64,000 nt of DNA from Longimicrobium sp. (GTDB lineage: Bacteria > Gemmatimonadota > Gemmatimonadetes > Longimicrobiales > Longimicrobiaceae), in the NCBI GenBank assembly GCA_036377595.1, contig DASUYB010000103.1:116850-180849 (forward strand), given 5' to 3'. Shown piece after piece: positions 43,731-52,893 of the stretch. Position numbers and translations under genes: made by a program. Position 1 is the stretch's first letter; each line of letters starts with the position of its first letter. The notes beneath the pieces are model-generated. The model did no database searches. It was given only the letters and a program-made list of their open reading frames with translations, and had not been told where the DNA came from.

Positions 43731-44321
43731 ATGGCCACGACCGCACCCACGCCGTCGCCGCTCCTGCGCGGCTGGCTGGAGCAGCTCGAGCGCATCCGCC
43801 GCGACGCGGCGGAGCTCACGGACGGGATCACCGACGCGCAGTTCGCCTGGAAGCCCGGGCCCGGCAAATGGTCCGTCGGGCAGATCGTGAACCACCTCGT
43901 CGTCTCCGGCGCGAGCTACCTCGACCGCATCGCCCCCGCGCTGGCCGACGCCCGCGCGCGCGGCCTCCACGATCGCGGAGACTATCGCCCGAGCCTGATC
44001 GGCGGGCTGATGGTGCGCTCGTTCGAGCCGCCGCCGCGGCTGAAGCTCAAGGCGCCGCGTATCTACCGCCCCGCCGACGCGGGTCCCGCGCTCGATCGCG
44101 AGACGGAGTTGGCGGCGTGGCGCGCGCTGCACGACCGCTTAGAGGCGCTGGTCGGCGAGGCGGCGGGGCTGGACCTGCGCCGCATCCGCATCGTCTCGCC
44201 CGTCACCTCGCTGGTGCGGATGAACGCGGGCGACTCTTTCATGATCGTGCTTTCGCACGAGCGGCGGCACCTCTGGCAGATGCGGCGCGTGCGCGAGAGC
44301 CCCGGCTTTCCCGCCGGCTGA
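43731..44321 (+). CDS. DinB superfamily protein
   Basis: A 196-residue four-helix protein of the DinB/YfiT type. The first helix has RGWLEQLERIRRDAAELTDG. The FAWKPGPGKWSVGQIVNHLV block (about 40-60) and the C-terminal SHERRHLWQMRRVRE carry the His positions of the metal site (His in NHLV, HERRH). Enzymes of this fold are thiol transferases or have no known substrate. ATG 43731 gives the usual start; an in-frame extension upstream is not conserved. Closed by a hairpin at 44349-44380. Confidence 0.82.
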   Translation: MATTAPTPSPLLRGWLEQLERIRRDAAELTDGITDAQFAWKPGPGKWSVGQIVNHLVVSGASYLDRIAPALADARARGLHDRGDYRPSLIGGLMVRSFEPPPRLKLKAPRIYRPADAGPALDRETELAAWRALHDRLEALVGEAAGLDLRRIRIVSPVTSLVRMNAGDSFMIVLSHERRHLWQMRRVRESPGFPAG

Positions 44322-44348
44322 CCCGCGCTCGGGTCCCGCAGGCAGAAC

Positions 44349-44380
44349 GGCCGGCGGCCCGCGCGATGCGGCCGCCGGCC
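44349..44380 (+). terminator. Terminator after the DinB gene
   Basis: GGCCGGCGGCC at 44349-44359 pairs with GGCCGCCGGCC at 44370-44380 around a GCGCGATGC loop. Confidence 0.7.
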
Positions 44381-44482
44381 TCCCGTTCCTCCGTGCCCCG
44401 GTGACGCTCCCCACGCCCCGTCGGGGATCTCCCCGTGGCCGCTTCCCCGATCTCCGGCCACACTACGCCGTCGCGTTCCGCC

Positions 44483-45322
44483 TCAGTTCAGCCAAGTGCG
44501 CTCGGGCTTCCCTCGCGCGCGGGCGGCCTCGCGCAGCTCGAACAGCTCGCGCGCGAACGCCCGGGCCGCCGTGGCGAAGGCGCCGCGCTCGCGCAGCTCG
44601 GTGGGCGGCGCGCCCATGAACTGCCGGAGCGCCGCCTTGAGGCTGACCTCGCTGGCGTAGCCGCAGGCGCGCGCCACCTGCGCCACCGTGCGCCGATGGT
44701 CGTCGAGCAGCTCGGCGGCCAGGAGGAGACGAAGCCATGCCATCAGCCTGCGCGGCGGCGGAAGGTCGGCGCGCGCGAACCAGCGGGGGACCGTGCGCTC
44801 GTTGACGCCGAGCGCCGCCGCCAGCTCGGGCGCCTGTCCCCCCGCCGCGACGGTCTCCGCCGCCGTGGTCAGCAGCGCGCGGGCGCGGCCGGGCACGCCG
44901 CGGGGGAGCGCGCGGCGCAGCAGGCGGTGGACGGTGCGCGCCTGCACCGCGGCAACGCGCCGGGCCAGCGCCGGCTCGCTGTCCTCGCGCCCCAGCGCGA
45001 TCACGTCGGCCACGCCCCAGGCCAGCAGCGTGCGCAGGTGCCCCTCGTGCTGCGGCTCCACCCGGAAGGCGGCCACGACCGTGGCCGCGGGGTGCGACTC
45101 CAGCAGCGCGCGCAGCTCCGGCGCCGGCGCGCCGGCCCGGCTCGCGGCGAAGGGATCGACCACCGACACCGCCGTTCCCGGCGCCGCGCCCAGTGCATCG
45201 GCCAGCGCCGCCCAGCCGGCCACGCGCACCAGGCGGAAGGCGCTTCCCTGGACCGCCGCCAGGCGCTCGCGCAGCGTCTCGTCGTCGTGGAGAAGGAAGA
45301 GCGGCCTGACAACCTCCTGCAT
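44483..45322 (-). CDS. AraC-type helix-turn-helix regulator
   Basis: A 279-residue protein. The C-terminal region (about 165-250) has an AraC-like double helix-turn-helix: ELAAALGVNERTVPRWF and the second motif TVAQVARACGYASEVSLKA followed by ALRQFMGAPPTELRERG. The N-terminal 130 residues have a receiver-like alpha/beta pattern (PLFLLHDDETLRERLAAVQG, VSVVDPFAASR), but a standard phosphoacceptor arrangement is not certain. It probably regulates the divergent small lipoprotein gene, whose start is 112 bases away. ATG 45322 is used; its ribosome site is weak. No ligand is inferable. Confidence 0.78.
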   Translation of the reverse strand: MQEVVRPLFLLHDDETLRERLAAVQGSAFRLVRVAGWAALADALGAAPGTAVSVVDPFAASRAGAPAPELRALLESHPAATVVAAFRVEPQHEGHLRTLLAWGVADVIALGREDSEPALARRVAAVQARTVHRLLRRALPRGVPGRARALLTTAAETVAAGGQAPELAAALGVNERTVPRWFARADLPPPRRLMAWLRLLLAAELLDDHRRTVAQVARACGYASEVSLKAALRQFMGAPPTELRERGAFATAARAFARELFELREAARARGKPERTWLN

Positions 45323-45433
45323 GTTACGTCTCGAAAGGGGGTTAGTTTCACGACACAGCTTGACTGGCCGCACCAAAACGAAGCACCTTATGCGGCCCTG
45401 CCCCCATACCCCAAGTCACTCCAGGAGGACGGA

Positions 45434-45622
45434 ATGAAGTTCCGCAAGCTTCTGCCGCTCGTCGTTGCCGCGCTGACCCTGGCCGCCTGCTCGGCCGATG
45501 CGCTGACCGGGCCCACGCGCACGGCGCCCGCGCATCGCGACGAGAGCAACGGCAGCGGGATGCTGGGCGGCGGCGGTAACCTGATGGGAGAGGGGAGCGG
45601 GATGCTCGGCGGCGGCGGCTGA
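45434..45622 (+). CDS. Tiny Gly-rich lipoprotein with MLGGGG repeats
   Basis: A 62-residue lipoprotein (lipobox LAAC, Cys19). After a short Asp/Thr-rich segment the C-terminus is a low-complexity tail with two SGMLGGGG units (ESNGSGMLGGGG, then NLMGEGSGMLGGGG). CCAGGAGG lies upstream of ATG 45434. It is divergent from the AraC-type gene, so the shared 111-base space probably holds a regulated promoter. The tail is unlike any known family. It may be an adhesin-like or structural peptide, or the product of a species-specific expansion. Confidence 0.7.
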   Translation: MKFRKLLPLVVAALTLAACSADALTGPTRTAPAHRDESNGSGMLGGGGNLMGEGSGMLGGGG

Positions 45623-45712
45623 GCACGGGCACGGACGGGGCGGGAGCGGTGTGCGCGCGGCCTTTATACGGCGCGCGCCGCACCGTCCTCGCCCCGTCGG
45701 GCGGCGGTGGCG

Positions 45713-47005
45713 TCAGGCCGCCGTCGCCGCGGCGTGGCGGGTGAGCGAGGCGCGCACCTGCACCGCCAACTCGTCGGCCTGCCGGGCCAGCTCGACCGGC
45801 TCCGGCGGCGCCGTGCGGCGAACGGCACGCCCGTGGCGCGCGGCCTCGAGCTGCGCCTCGGCGATCATCAGGGTGCGCGCCTCGTCGCGCTCCGTCGCCA
45901 GCTCTAGGGCCGCCCGCGCCGCCTCCTCCCCGCGCGACCACTCGCCCAGGCACACGTCGCCCTGCGCAATCAGCACCAGCGACTCCGCCGCGTTCTCGGC
46001 GCACACCGGGAGCGCGGTCAGCGGCAGGGCCTCGCGGCGTGCGGCCTCGTAGCGCGCCCGCTCGCCGGCGCCGGCGGCCGCGCGGACCACGTTGGCCAGC
46101 GCCATCAGCCGCTCCGGGCCGTCCGGCAGGCAGGGGAGCGCCACGTCGAAGATGGACAGGGCACGCGCGAAGCGGCCCTGCTCCGACCAGAAGCATCCCA
46201 GGTCGTGCGCCAGCGCGGGAAGGCGCGAGTGGCCGTCGCCGTACGCCCGCAGCGCCTCGCCGGCGTGCGCGTAGCCCTCGTCCATCCGCCCTGCGTCCAC
46301 GCTGAACACGAACAGGTGGTGGTGCGCCGAGCCCTCCAGCGCGTGCAGCCGCCGCTTGCGCGCGGCGCGGAGCGCGCGGTGCATCACCGCGTTGGCCGCG
46401 GGATAGTTGCCGGTGCGCATGTACTGCACGCCCAAGCCGATGAACCCCCAGGTGTAGCTCTCCCAGTCGCGCCCGCGCGCCAGCCGGATGGCGCGCCGGA
46501 ACCACCCCTCCGCCTGCGCGTGGCGCGCGGCGTCACGGGCCAGGCGCGCGGCCTCGAGCGCCAGCCGCGGGTCGTCGGCCATGGCCACCGCGGCGGCGTG
46601 CGCGAACGCCAGCCGCGAGCGCGGGGCCGAGCGGCGCTCCGCCCAGCGCGCCAGCGCCCGCACGGCGAACACCAGCCGGGCCGGGTCGGCGCGCTCGGGG
46701 TCGTCGGCCATCTGCGCCAGCGTCAGCAGCGGCCCCCAGAGCTCCTGCTCGGGCGCTGCGGCCAGCAGCGCCCTGCGGCGCAGCTCGCCGGCGCCGGGCG
46801 CGAACAGCCGCCGGCGCGCGCGGGCGGGCGTCTCGGCCCAGAGCATGAAGTCGCGCAGGGCCCACCACAGCAGCACGCCCATCGGCTCCGGGATCTCCTC
46901 GAGGAGGTCCGCCCCCTCGGCCGCGTCGGCCAGGTGGGGGATGGGTGGAGCGGCGCGGCGCACGCGGGGATGGGCCGCGCGCCCGGTCGGCAGGGATGCC
47001 TTCAT
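45713..47005 (-). CDS. TPR-type helical repeat protein, first paralogue
   Basis: A 430-residue soluble protein starting at ATG 47005 with GGAG five bases before it. The N-terminal block has EPMGVLLWWALRDFMLWAET followed by RRRLFAPGAGELRRRALL. From about 150 a chain of helical repeats follows (ARDAARHAQAEGWFRRAIRL, GVQYMRTGNYPAANAVMHRA), typical of tetratricopeptide proteins. The ending has ELATERDEARTLMIAEAQLE. TPR proteins bind partners. A paralogue lies at 51589-52893, with the same start block and end block. No regulator or partner domain is fused. It is downstream of the methylase-like gene on the same strand. Confidence 0.75.
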   Translation of the reverse strand: MKASLPTGRAAHPRVRRAAPPIPHLADAAEGADLLEEIPEPMGVLLWWALRDFMLWAETPARARRRLFAPGAGELRRRALLAAAPEQELWGPLLTLAQMADDPERADPARLVFAVRALARWAERRSAPRSRLAFAHAAAVAMADDPRLALEAARLARDAARHAQAEGWFRRAIRLARGRDWESYTWGFIGLGVQYMRTGNYPAANAVMHRALRAARKRRLHALEGSAHHHLFVFSVDAGRMDEGYAHAGEALRAYGDGHSRLPALAHDLGCFWSEQGRFARALSIFDVALPCLPDGPERLMALANVVRAAAGAGERARYEAARREALPLTALPVCAENAAESLVLIAQGDVCLGEWSRGEEAARAALELATERDEARTLMIAEAQLEAARHGRAVRRTAPPEPVELARQADELAVQVRASLTRHAAATAA

Positions 47006-47157
47006 CGGGCTCCGTTGGCGTGGCGCGGGCGCCGTGGCCCGCGATTCGACGGGGTGTACCGCGTTTCCGGCCATAAAGTATGTCGCCGCCTGCTGAATGA
47101 CCAGAGTCTCCGTCCGCGCCGGCGCGCGGACCCTGTCCGACCCGGACGCCCGAGGGG

Positions 47158-50100
47158 CTAACGGCTCCCCGGCATGCGCGGCGGGGCGGTCGACCACATC
47201 AGCTCCACCTCGTCGGGCGTAAGCCCGTAGGCGCGCACCACCAGCTGCGAGACCCGCCGCTCCAGCCCCGCGGCCTTGGCGCGCACGGCGGTGAGCCGCG
47301 GCGCATAGTCGGCGTGCGCGTTGCGCAGCATCCCCACCTCGCGCGGGGCCAGCGGCTCGGCGTGCTGCGGGCGATGGCGGCGCACGGCGTCGACGAAGGC
47401 GCTGGCGCTCAGCTCCGCCCACGCCAGCAGCTCCGCGTCGGGCATGCCGGCCGCGTAGTCCGAGCGCAGCCAGGCCATCATCTCCCACGTCATCGTCCGC
47501 TGCTCGGCGGTGAGCTCCACGATGCGCTCCACGCCGGCGTCGATCTCGGGCTTCAGCCCGGGCGGCGGCGGGGCGATGGGGAGCGCCTCGACGGCGGACG
47601 GGGTCAGGCGGAGGACGTCGTCGCGCCCGTGCAGGGCGCTGCGCCAGAGCCACGTCCACGCCACCGGCGAGTTCGCCACGGCGAGGAGGTAGGGATCGGC
47701 CGTGGGCCAGGCACAGGCGTTGGCCAGGACGCAGGCCTCCGCCGGCGCCACGGCGAACTGCGGCTGCAGGGCGCCGTCGGCGTGCACGATGCGCGGCCCG
47801 CCGTGCTCGCGCTCGGTGCGCGGGCGCAGCTCCCACCAGTAGCGTCCCTGGTCGTGGCGGGCGCGCAGGCGTTCTTCCCACGGCCTGAGGTGCGCGTGCA
47901 GGGTGGGGAAGGAGCGCGCGAACAGGTGCTCGGCGTCCGCCTCGGCCGCCCCGGTCCACGGCCACCCCTGCTCGTCGGAACTGGGGATGGCGATCAGCCA
48001 CGCGCCGCGCCACTCCGCCGCCCAGCGCTCGATGTCGCCGGCGCGGATCAGCGGGCGCAGGAACGACGCGGCGCCCGCGTGGCCGCGCACCAGCCGCTCG
48101 CGCGTGTCGTGATCGACGACGAACGCGTCGTTCAGCCCCGTGCGGATCCCCGCCACCGGCGCGGCGCCGAGGTATTCGGCGAGCGGGATGCCGGCCGCGG
48201 CGATGCGGTCGATCAGCCGCTGCACCTCGGGCCGCTCCAGCGACCAGGGCGCGCCGCCGAAGCGTCCCCGGGGGACGGCGTAGGAGTGCGCGGCGGCCCA
48301 GCTCGCCAGGCGCGGCTCGGGCCCGGCGTCGGCGGGAAGGACGGTGACCTGCGTCTCGCCCGCGCCGGCGCGGCCGTCGGCGCCTGGGCGGCGGGCCACC
48401 ACCACGCAGGCGGCGTCGGGCTCCACGCGCACGGCGGCGGCGCGGAAGTCCACCAGCCGCTCCATCTCCGCGCGCTCGGCCAGGAAGCGGCGCAGCCCCT
48501 CGGCCGGACCGGAGCGCATCCACCGCTCCGCGGCGGCATAGGCGACGCGGCCGCCCCGCCGCAGCACTCCCATCCCCATCTGCCAGAAGTAGACGTGCAG
48601 GTCCGCCGCTGCGTCGTACACCTCGGCGAACGCGGACGCGAGGTGCGGCCGCAGCGCCGCGCCATGCTCGCCGCGCGACGCGGGGGGACGGCCGATCACC
48701 GCGTCGAAGCCGGGATCCTCGCTCCAGGTCGCCGTCTCCGCGTCGACGAAGGCGGCGGGGAACTCCAGGTCCCAGTGGAAGAAGCGGTGCTCGCCGGCCA
48801 GCGCGGCGGCGCGCTCCAGCGCCTCGGCGTGCGCGCGGCCCAGCTGCGTCCGCCCCCCGCGCGCGGCCTCCACCACCTCGTCGGCGTGCAGGCTGGCGAT
48901 CTCCTCGGCCAGGCGGTTGCCGAAGGCGCGGCTCATCCACACGTCCAGCAGCCGCCGGTACGGCGCGAGCGACGCCTCCAGCTCCGCGTGCCGCCGCGCG
49001 CCCTCGGCGGCCTCCGCGGGACTCGCGTCCGCGGACGCGGTCACCTCGCGGATGGCCGACGCGGCGCGCAGGAGGCCGCGGAAGGGGCCGCCGAACGCGT
49101 CGAACTGCCCCTGCGGGTTCTCCTCCATCGCCCGCTGCAGGTCGGCCACGCGCGCGCCGGCCAGGGCGTTCCCGCACTTCAGGTGATGGTCGAGCCGCGG
49201 GAGCGGGGCGCCGGGGACGAATCCCGCGAGTGACAGGGCCAGCCGCGCCGCCTCGACCGCGGCGGGATCGACGTCGACGCCGAAGACGCAGCGCCGCACC
49301 ACCATCCGCCGCAGCAGCGCGGTGTCGTCGAGCCGCGCGGGGTCGGGCTCCAGCCCCTGCGCACGCACGCCTGCGGCCACCGCGGCGCGCACCTCCGCCA
49401 CCCGCGCGGAGAGCGGCCCGTGCGGCATCTCCCGCAGCAGCGCGGCCAGGCGGGTGGTGACGAGCTCCGCCGCGTGGACCAGGAAGCGCCCGCTCCCCAT
49501 CGCCGGGTCGACGATGCGCAGGGAGAGGAGCGCGTCCACCGCGCGGTCCTCGAGCGACGCGGCCTCGCGCGCCAGCCGCGCGGCGGACTCGGGGGGCGCG
49601 TCGCCCAGGCGCTCGCGGCGAACGGCCGCCTCCTGCACGGCGGCGCGGTAGGCGGCCTCGCGCTCGGCCAGCGCCGGGGCCACGGCCTCGGCGACCACGA
49701 AGTCCACGATCCACCGCGGCAGCGCGCCGGAGGGCGACGCCTTGCGCTCGCCGCGCGGGTCGACGAGGAGGGGGCGGCCGCGCTCGTCCGCGGCGAGACG
49801 CAAGCCGTGGACGCCGTCGAGCACGCCCGCCACCTCGTCGGGCCCCAGCGCCGAGAAGTCGTACGGCCGCCCCTCCGCGTCGCGCGACAGCTTGTCGAGC
49901 GCGGGGACGAGGAAGAAGTCCGAGACGGTGTGGTCGCGGAGGAAGCGCCCCGCCGGCGTGTCGGCGGTGAAGATGCCGCCGTACGCGGCGAGGCCCAGCG
50001 ACGCGCTGCCGCGGCCCACCAGGTCGAAGACGGCGGTGAGGTCGCGCCAGATGTCGGCGGACTGCGGCGAGAGCGGCTGCCCGGGCGCGCGCAGCGACGC

Positions 50101-50400
50101 CAGCCGCTCGCGCATGGCCGCCATCCCGTGGCGTGCGTACGGCCCGTCGCGCGGCAGGAGCCCGCGCGCCTCGGCGCTCAGCAGGAAAAGGACACGCGCG
50201 AGGAGGAGGAGGGTGCCGGCGAACACGTCGGCGAGCGATGCCTCCGTCTCCTGCGCCACGCCGCGCCGGCGGCGCCCGTCCACGAACCCGGCCGCCAGCC
50301 GCTCGAACACGTCGGCCGACACGGCCAGCCGCAGCGCGCGCTCCACCGCGGCCGCATCGGCGGGCGCGCGCACGGGCGCGGGCGGCGCGGCGGTCGTCAC
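47158..50400 (-). CDS. Adenine-specific DNA methylase-like protein with altered catalytic motif
   Basis: A 1,080-residue Eco57I-type restriction-modification-like protein. The SAM-binding motif I is intact (DPAMGSGRFLVHAAE at about 299-313). Motif X-like ADVFERLAAGF is near the start. The catalytic motif NPPY is missing: the site reads FDAVIGRPPASRG (about 560-575), with Arg for Asn and Ala for Tyr. A TaqI-like C-terminal domain follows (LRPLIRAGDIERWAAEWRGA). GTG 50400 is chosen because GGAG lies seven bases upstream and the family start is there; GTG 50592 upstream has a 64-residue low-complexity extension. No restriction enzyme or specificity gene is adjacent. It may bind DNA without methylating it. 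Confidence 0.78.
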   Translation of the reverse strand: MTTAAPPAPVRAPADAAAVERALRLAVSADVFERLAAGFVDGRRRRGVAQETEASLADVFAGTLLLLARVLFLLSAEARGLLPRDGPYARHGMAAMRERLASLRAPGQPLSPQSADIWRDLTAVFDLVGRGSASLGLAAYGGIFTADTPAGRFLRDHTVSDFFLVPALDKLSRDAEGRPYDFSALGPDEVAGVLDGVHGLRLAADERGRPLLVDPRGERKASPSGALPRWIVDFVVAEAVAPALAEREAAYRAAVQEAAVRRERLGDAPPESAARLAREAASLEDRAVDALLSLRIVDPAMGSGRFLVHAAELVTTRLAALLREMPHGPLSARVAEVRAAVAAGVRAQGLEPDPARLDDTALLRRMVVRRCVFGVDVDPAAVEAARLALSLAGFVPGAPLPRLDHHLKCGNALAGARVADLQRAMEENPQGQFDAFGGPFRGLLRAASAIREVTASADASPAEAAEGARRHAELEASLAPYRRLLDVWMSRAFGNRLAEEIASLHADEVVEAARGGRTQLGRAHAEALERAAALAGEHRFFHWDLEFPAAFVDAETATWSEDPGFDAVIGRPPASRGEHGAALRPHLASAFAEVYDAAADLHVYFWQMGMGVLRRGGRVAYAAAERWMRSGPAEGLRRFLAERAEMERLVDFRAAAVRVEPDAACVVVARRPGADGRAGAGETQVTVLPADAGPEPRLASWAAAHSYAVPRGRFGGAPWSLERPEVQRLIDRIAAAGIPLAEYLGAAPVAGIRTGLNDAFVVDHDTRERLVRGHAGAASFLRPLIRAGDIERWAAEWRGAWLIAIPSSDEQGWPWTGAAEADAEHLFARSFPTLHAHLRPWEERLRARHDQGRYWWELRPRTEREHGGPRIVHADGALQPQFAVAPAEACVLANACAWPTADPYLLAVANSPVAWTWLWRSALHGRDDVLRLTPSAVEALPIAPPPPGLKPEIDAGVERIVELTAEQRTMTWEMMAWLRSDYAAGMPDAELLAWAELSASAFVDAVRRHRPQHAEPLAPREVGMLRNAHADYAPRLTAVRAKAAGLERRVSQLVVRAYGLTPDEVELMWSTAPPRMPGSR

Positions 50401-50883
50401 GCGCGTCTCCGGGCGACTGCAGTCCGGAGTCGCGGGCGCGCGCGTACGGGCGTGTGCAGGTCGTGCATCAGGATGTGGCCGGGAAAACGGCGGGGGGATG
50501 GACCGACAGCCCGGAATGTCAGCGCGAAGGGGGAGGAAGTCAACGGGGATGTTGGAGACACTTGTTTGCAGGAAGCGGGCCGGCGCCGCCACTTCTCCCT
50601 GAAATTCCCGTTGAAAGGATCACCCCGTCCGCCGCTCTCGCCGTCCGTCCTCCGATCAGGGCAAACATTTGTCCCCCGCGCAGGCCGGGCGATCTCCCCG
50701 CCCGGCCGCCGGCCTCGTCAACCGGAACGGTCGCAAGGCATTGGGACGCATCCGCATAGGCGGGTCCGGCATAATTCAAATGTTTATACGCGGATCATGG
50801 CCCGATATCTTCATCCGCGGCCTCGCTGATCGGGGAAGACTCCCCACACGGCTCACGATCTCCCACTGAGGAAGCGAATCAAG
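50401..50883. other. 483-base intergenic region with divergent promoters
   Basis: It holds a possible -35 (TTGACT, 50536-50541 minus strand) with a weak -10 (GACATT, 50513-50518 minus) before the methylase-like gene. The AT-rich patch at 50770-50815 probably carries the promoter of the rightward lipoprotein. No gene is visible. Confidence 0.5.
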
Positions 50884-51498
50884 ATGAAGACGACGGGCTA
50901 TCTGGCCGCGGCGCTGGCGGCGATCACCCTGACGGCGTGCGGCGACGGCACGGGAAGCGATCTCACACCGGGCTCGCTGGCCTTCACCTACGAGGGTGCG
51001 CGGAGCGGATCGTACAGCGCCAGCGGCACCTTCGAGCGCGCCAGCGACAGCACCTTCGCCAAGCAGCCGTTCGCCGTCGGCGCGAAGGGGAGCGACGGCG
51101 CGAACGCGTTCGTCAGCATCCTCTCCTACCTGCCGGTGACGGCTGCGACGGGACACATGGTCCTCTTCGCGCTCCCGAACGTCACCGCGCCCACCACGCT
51201 GAACGTGGACGCGGGGTGCGCCACGGCGGAGTGCCCGGCGATCGCCGTCGTCTTCGACACCAACCCCGACGAGAGCGAGGACGAGGCGGACTTCTACGTC
51301 TTCGAGAGCGGCACCATCGAGGTGACGTCGGTCTCCTCCAGCCGCATGCGCGGCACCTTCAGCGGCACCGCGACGGAGTTCTTCGGCGACCAGTCGATCA
51401 CCGTCACCAACGGCACCTTCGACGTGCCGCTGGTGAACCCGCGCTTCCTCCTCACCCGCACCCTCCCCGCGGCGCGGATCGAGAGCCGGCAGCGCTGA
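50884..51498 (+). CDS. Lipoprotein with beta-rich domain
   Basis: A 204-residue lipoprotein (lipobox LTAC, Cys19). The body has alternating strands and turns: GSYSASGTFERASDSTFAKQ, VTAATGHMVLFALPN, CATAECPAIAVVFDTN, and a closing part with SRMRGTFSGTATEFFGDQ. The cysteine pair CATAEC may form a disulfide. This layout is common in small Gemmatimonadota lipoproteins, but no characterised family is recognised. Convergent with the second TPR gene and separated from it by palindrome J. Confidence 0.65.
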   Translation: MKTTGYLAAALAAITLTACGDGTGSDLTPGSLAFTYEGARSGSYSASGTFERASDSTFAKQPFAVGAKGSDGANAFVSILSYLPVTAATGHMVLFALPNVTAPTTLNVDAGCATAECPAIAVVFDTNPDESEDEADFYVFESGTIEVTSVSSSRMRGTFSGTATEFFGDQSITVTNGTFDVPLVNPRFLLTRTLPAARIESRQR

Positions 51499-51529
51499 GA
51501 TCTCCCCATCGGACGAAAAACGGCCAGGT

Positions 51530-51579
51530 CTCACGCGGAGCAGCGGAGGCAGCAGAGCAGCCTCCGCTGCTCCGCGTGG
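51530..51579. repeat. CGGAG-type palindromic repeat, copy J
   Basis: TCTCACGCGGAGCAGCGGAG on the left and CTCCGCTGCTCCGCGTG on the right, with a short degenerate middle (GCAGCAGAGCAGC). It mixes CGGAG and CAGAG units. It lies between the convergent lipoprotein and TPR genes. Confidence 0.88.
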
Positions 51580-51588
51580 GCGTCTGGA

Positions 51589-52893
51589 TCAGATGGAGAC
51601 GCCCGCGAGGAGGTCGACGCTGAGCGCGTCCACCAGCTCCGCGGCCAGGTCGGGAACGTCGCGCTCCTCGCCGGGCTCGGGACGCGGCGGAGCGGTGGAC
51701 ACGCCCATGCGCACGGTACGCAGCGAGCCCAGCACCTGCTCGGCCGCGGCGCGATGCTCGGGCTCGTCGTGCTGCGTGGCCACGCGCAGCGCGTGGGTGG
51801 CGGCCAGCTGCCCGCGGTCGGGGTCGCCCAGCACGGCGGCGCCCTCGGCCAGCGCGACCAGCGCCTGCGCCACCGCGTCGTGGTCGGGGTGCTCGTCCAC
51901 CAGCCGCCACGTCTCCGACCACATGGCCGCGAAGGCCCGACGGTCGCCCAGGCCGGCGGCCGCGCGCGCCATGCTGGCCACTACCACGCGCTGCTCGGCC
52001 ACGCGGTCCACGTGGTTCAGCACCGCGCGGAAGACGCGGAGCGCCTCGTCGTAGCGCTCGTGCCGCAGCCAGAAGCGCGCGACGTCGCTCGCCAGGTCCA
52101 CCAGCCGGGGGTGGCGGCGCCCGTACGCCCGGAATGCGCGCCACGCCCACCCCTCGGCCTCGTCGTCCAGCCCGTGAGCCACGGCGATGCAGAACAGGTC
52201 GTGCATCGCCTGCGGCCGCACGTCCCACAGCGCGTGCCGCCGCCCGATGCGCAGCGCGCGCAGGAACCAGTTGCGCGCCGCGCGCACGTCGCCGCGCTCG
52301 AGGTTCACCGTTCCCAGCCCCAGGCACGCGAGCCCGTAGTAGCGCCAGTCGCGGGCGCGGCGCGCCAGCCCCAGCGCGCGCCTGAACCACGTCTCCGCGC
52401 GGCGGTACTCGGCGTTGCGGCGGGCGAGCTGGCCCACCTCGTAGGCGGGGCCCGGCTGCTCGGGCGTGGCCAGCGCGGCGCTCTGCGCGAAGGCCAGCGC
52501 GGTGCGCGGCAGTCCCTGCTTCTCGGCCCAGCGGCTCACCGCCTCGCAGGCGCGGGTCACCTGCGCGCCGGCGTGGCGCGAGCGGCTCTCCAGCGCGCGG
52601 CCGATCGTCTCCAGCGGCAGCCGCAGCTCGCGCAGCGTACCCAGCGCCGCCATGCGCTCGCGCCGGCGCCGCCCCTGTCCCGACGCGAACAGGCGAACCC
52701 GGCCCTCGGGCGCGGTGGTGGACCACAGGTCCACGTCGCGCGTAACCTGCCACAGCGCCACCCCCAGCCCGCCGCTCACCTCCTCGAGCACGCGGTGCCC
52801 CTCGAAGGGCTCGCCGGCGGCGGTCAGCCCCGGCGGCACGATCCACAGGCGCCCCGCACGCCTGCCACGCTTCGCAAGCCGCTCCTCCGTCAT
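51589..52893 (-). CDS. TPR-type helical repeat protein, second paralogue
   Basis: A 434-residue soluble protein starting at ATG 52893 (GGAG nine bases upstream). It shares with the first copy the start block LGVALWQVTRDVDLWSTTAP and RVRLFASGQGRRRRERM, the helical repeat run (EYRRAETWFRRALGLARRAR, GTVNLERGDVRAARNWFL) and an end block (LRVATQHDEPEHRAAAEQVL). Length and layout are alike, so the two are paralogues that flank the methylase-like and lipoprotein genes. The role is unknown. It is convergent with the lipoprotein. Confidence 0.75.
   Translation of the reverse strand: MTEERLAKRGRRAGRLWIVPPGLTAAGEPFEGHRVLEEVSGGLGVALWQVTRDVDLWSTTAPEGRVRLFASGQGRRRRERMAALGTLRELRLPLETIGRALESRSRHAGAQVTRACEAVSRWAEKQGLPRTALAFAQSAALATPEQPGPAYEVGQLARRNAEYRRAETWFRRALGLARRARDWRYYGLACLGLGTVNLERGDVRAARNWFLRALRIGRRHALWDVRPQAMHDLFCIAVAHGLDDEAEGWAWRAFRAYGRRHPRLVDLASDVARFWLRHERYDEALRVFRAVLNHVDRVAEQRVVVASMARAAAGLGDRRAFAAMWSETWRLVDEHPDHDAVAQALVALAEGAAVLGDPDRGQLAATHALRVATQHDEPEHRAAAEQVLGSLRTVRMGVSTAPPRPEPGEERDVPDLAAELVDALSVDLLAGVSI

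Noticed and set aside
45713..49714. A 1,333-codon open frame on the minus strand spanning the TPR gene and part of the methylase-like gene
   Set aside because: Only its last 430 codons look like protein (TPR). The upstream part is a high-GC shadow of the methylase-like gene in another frame, with Arg/Ala/Pro-rich low-complexity sequence.
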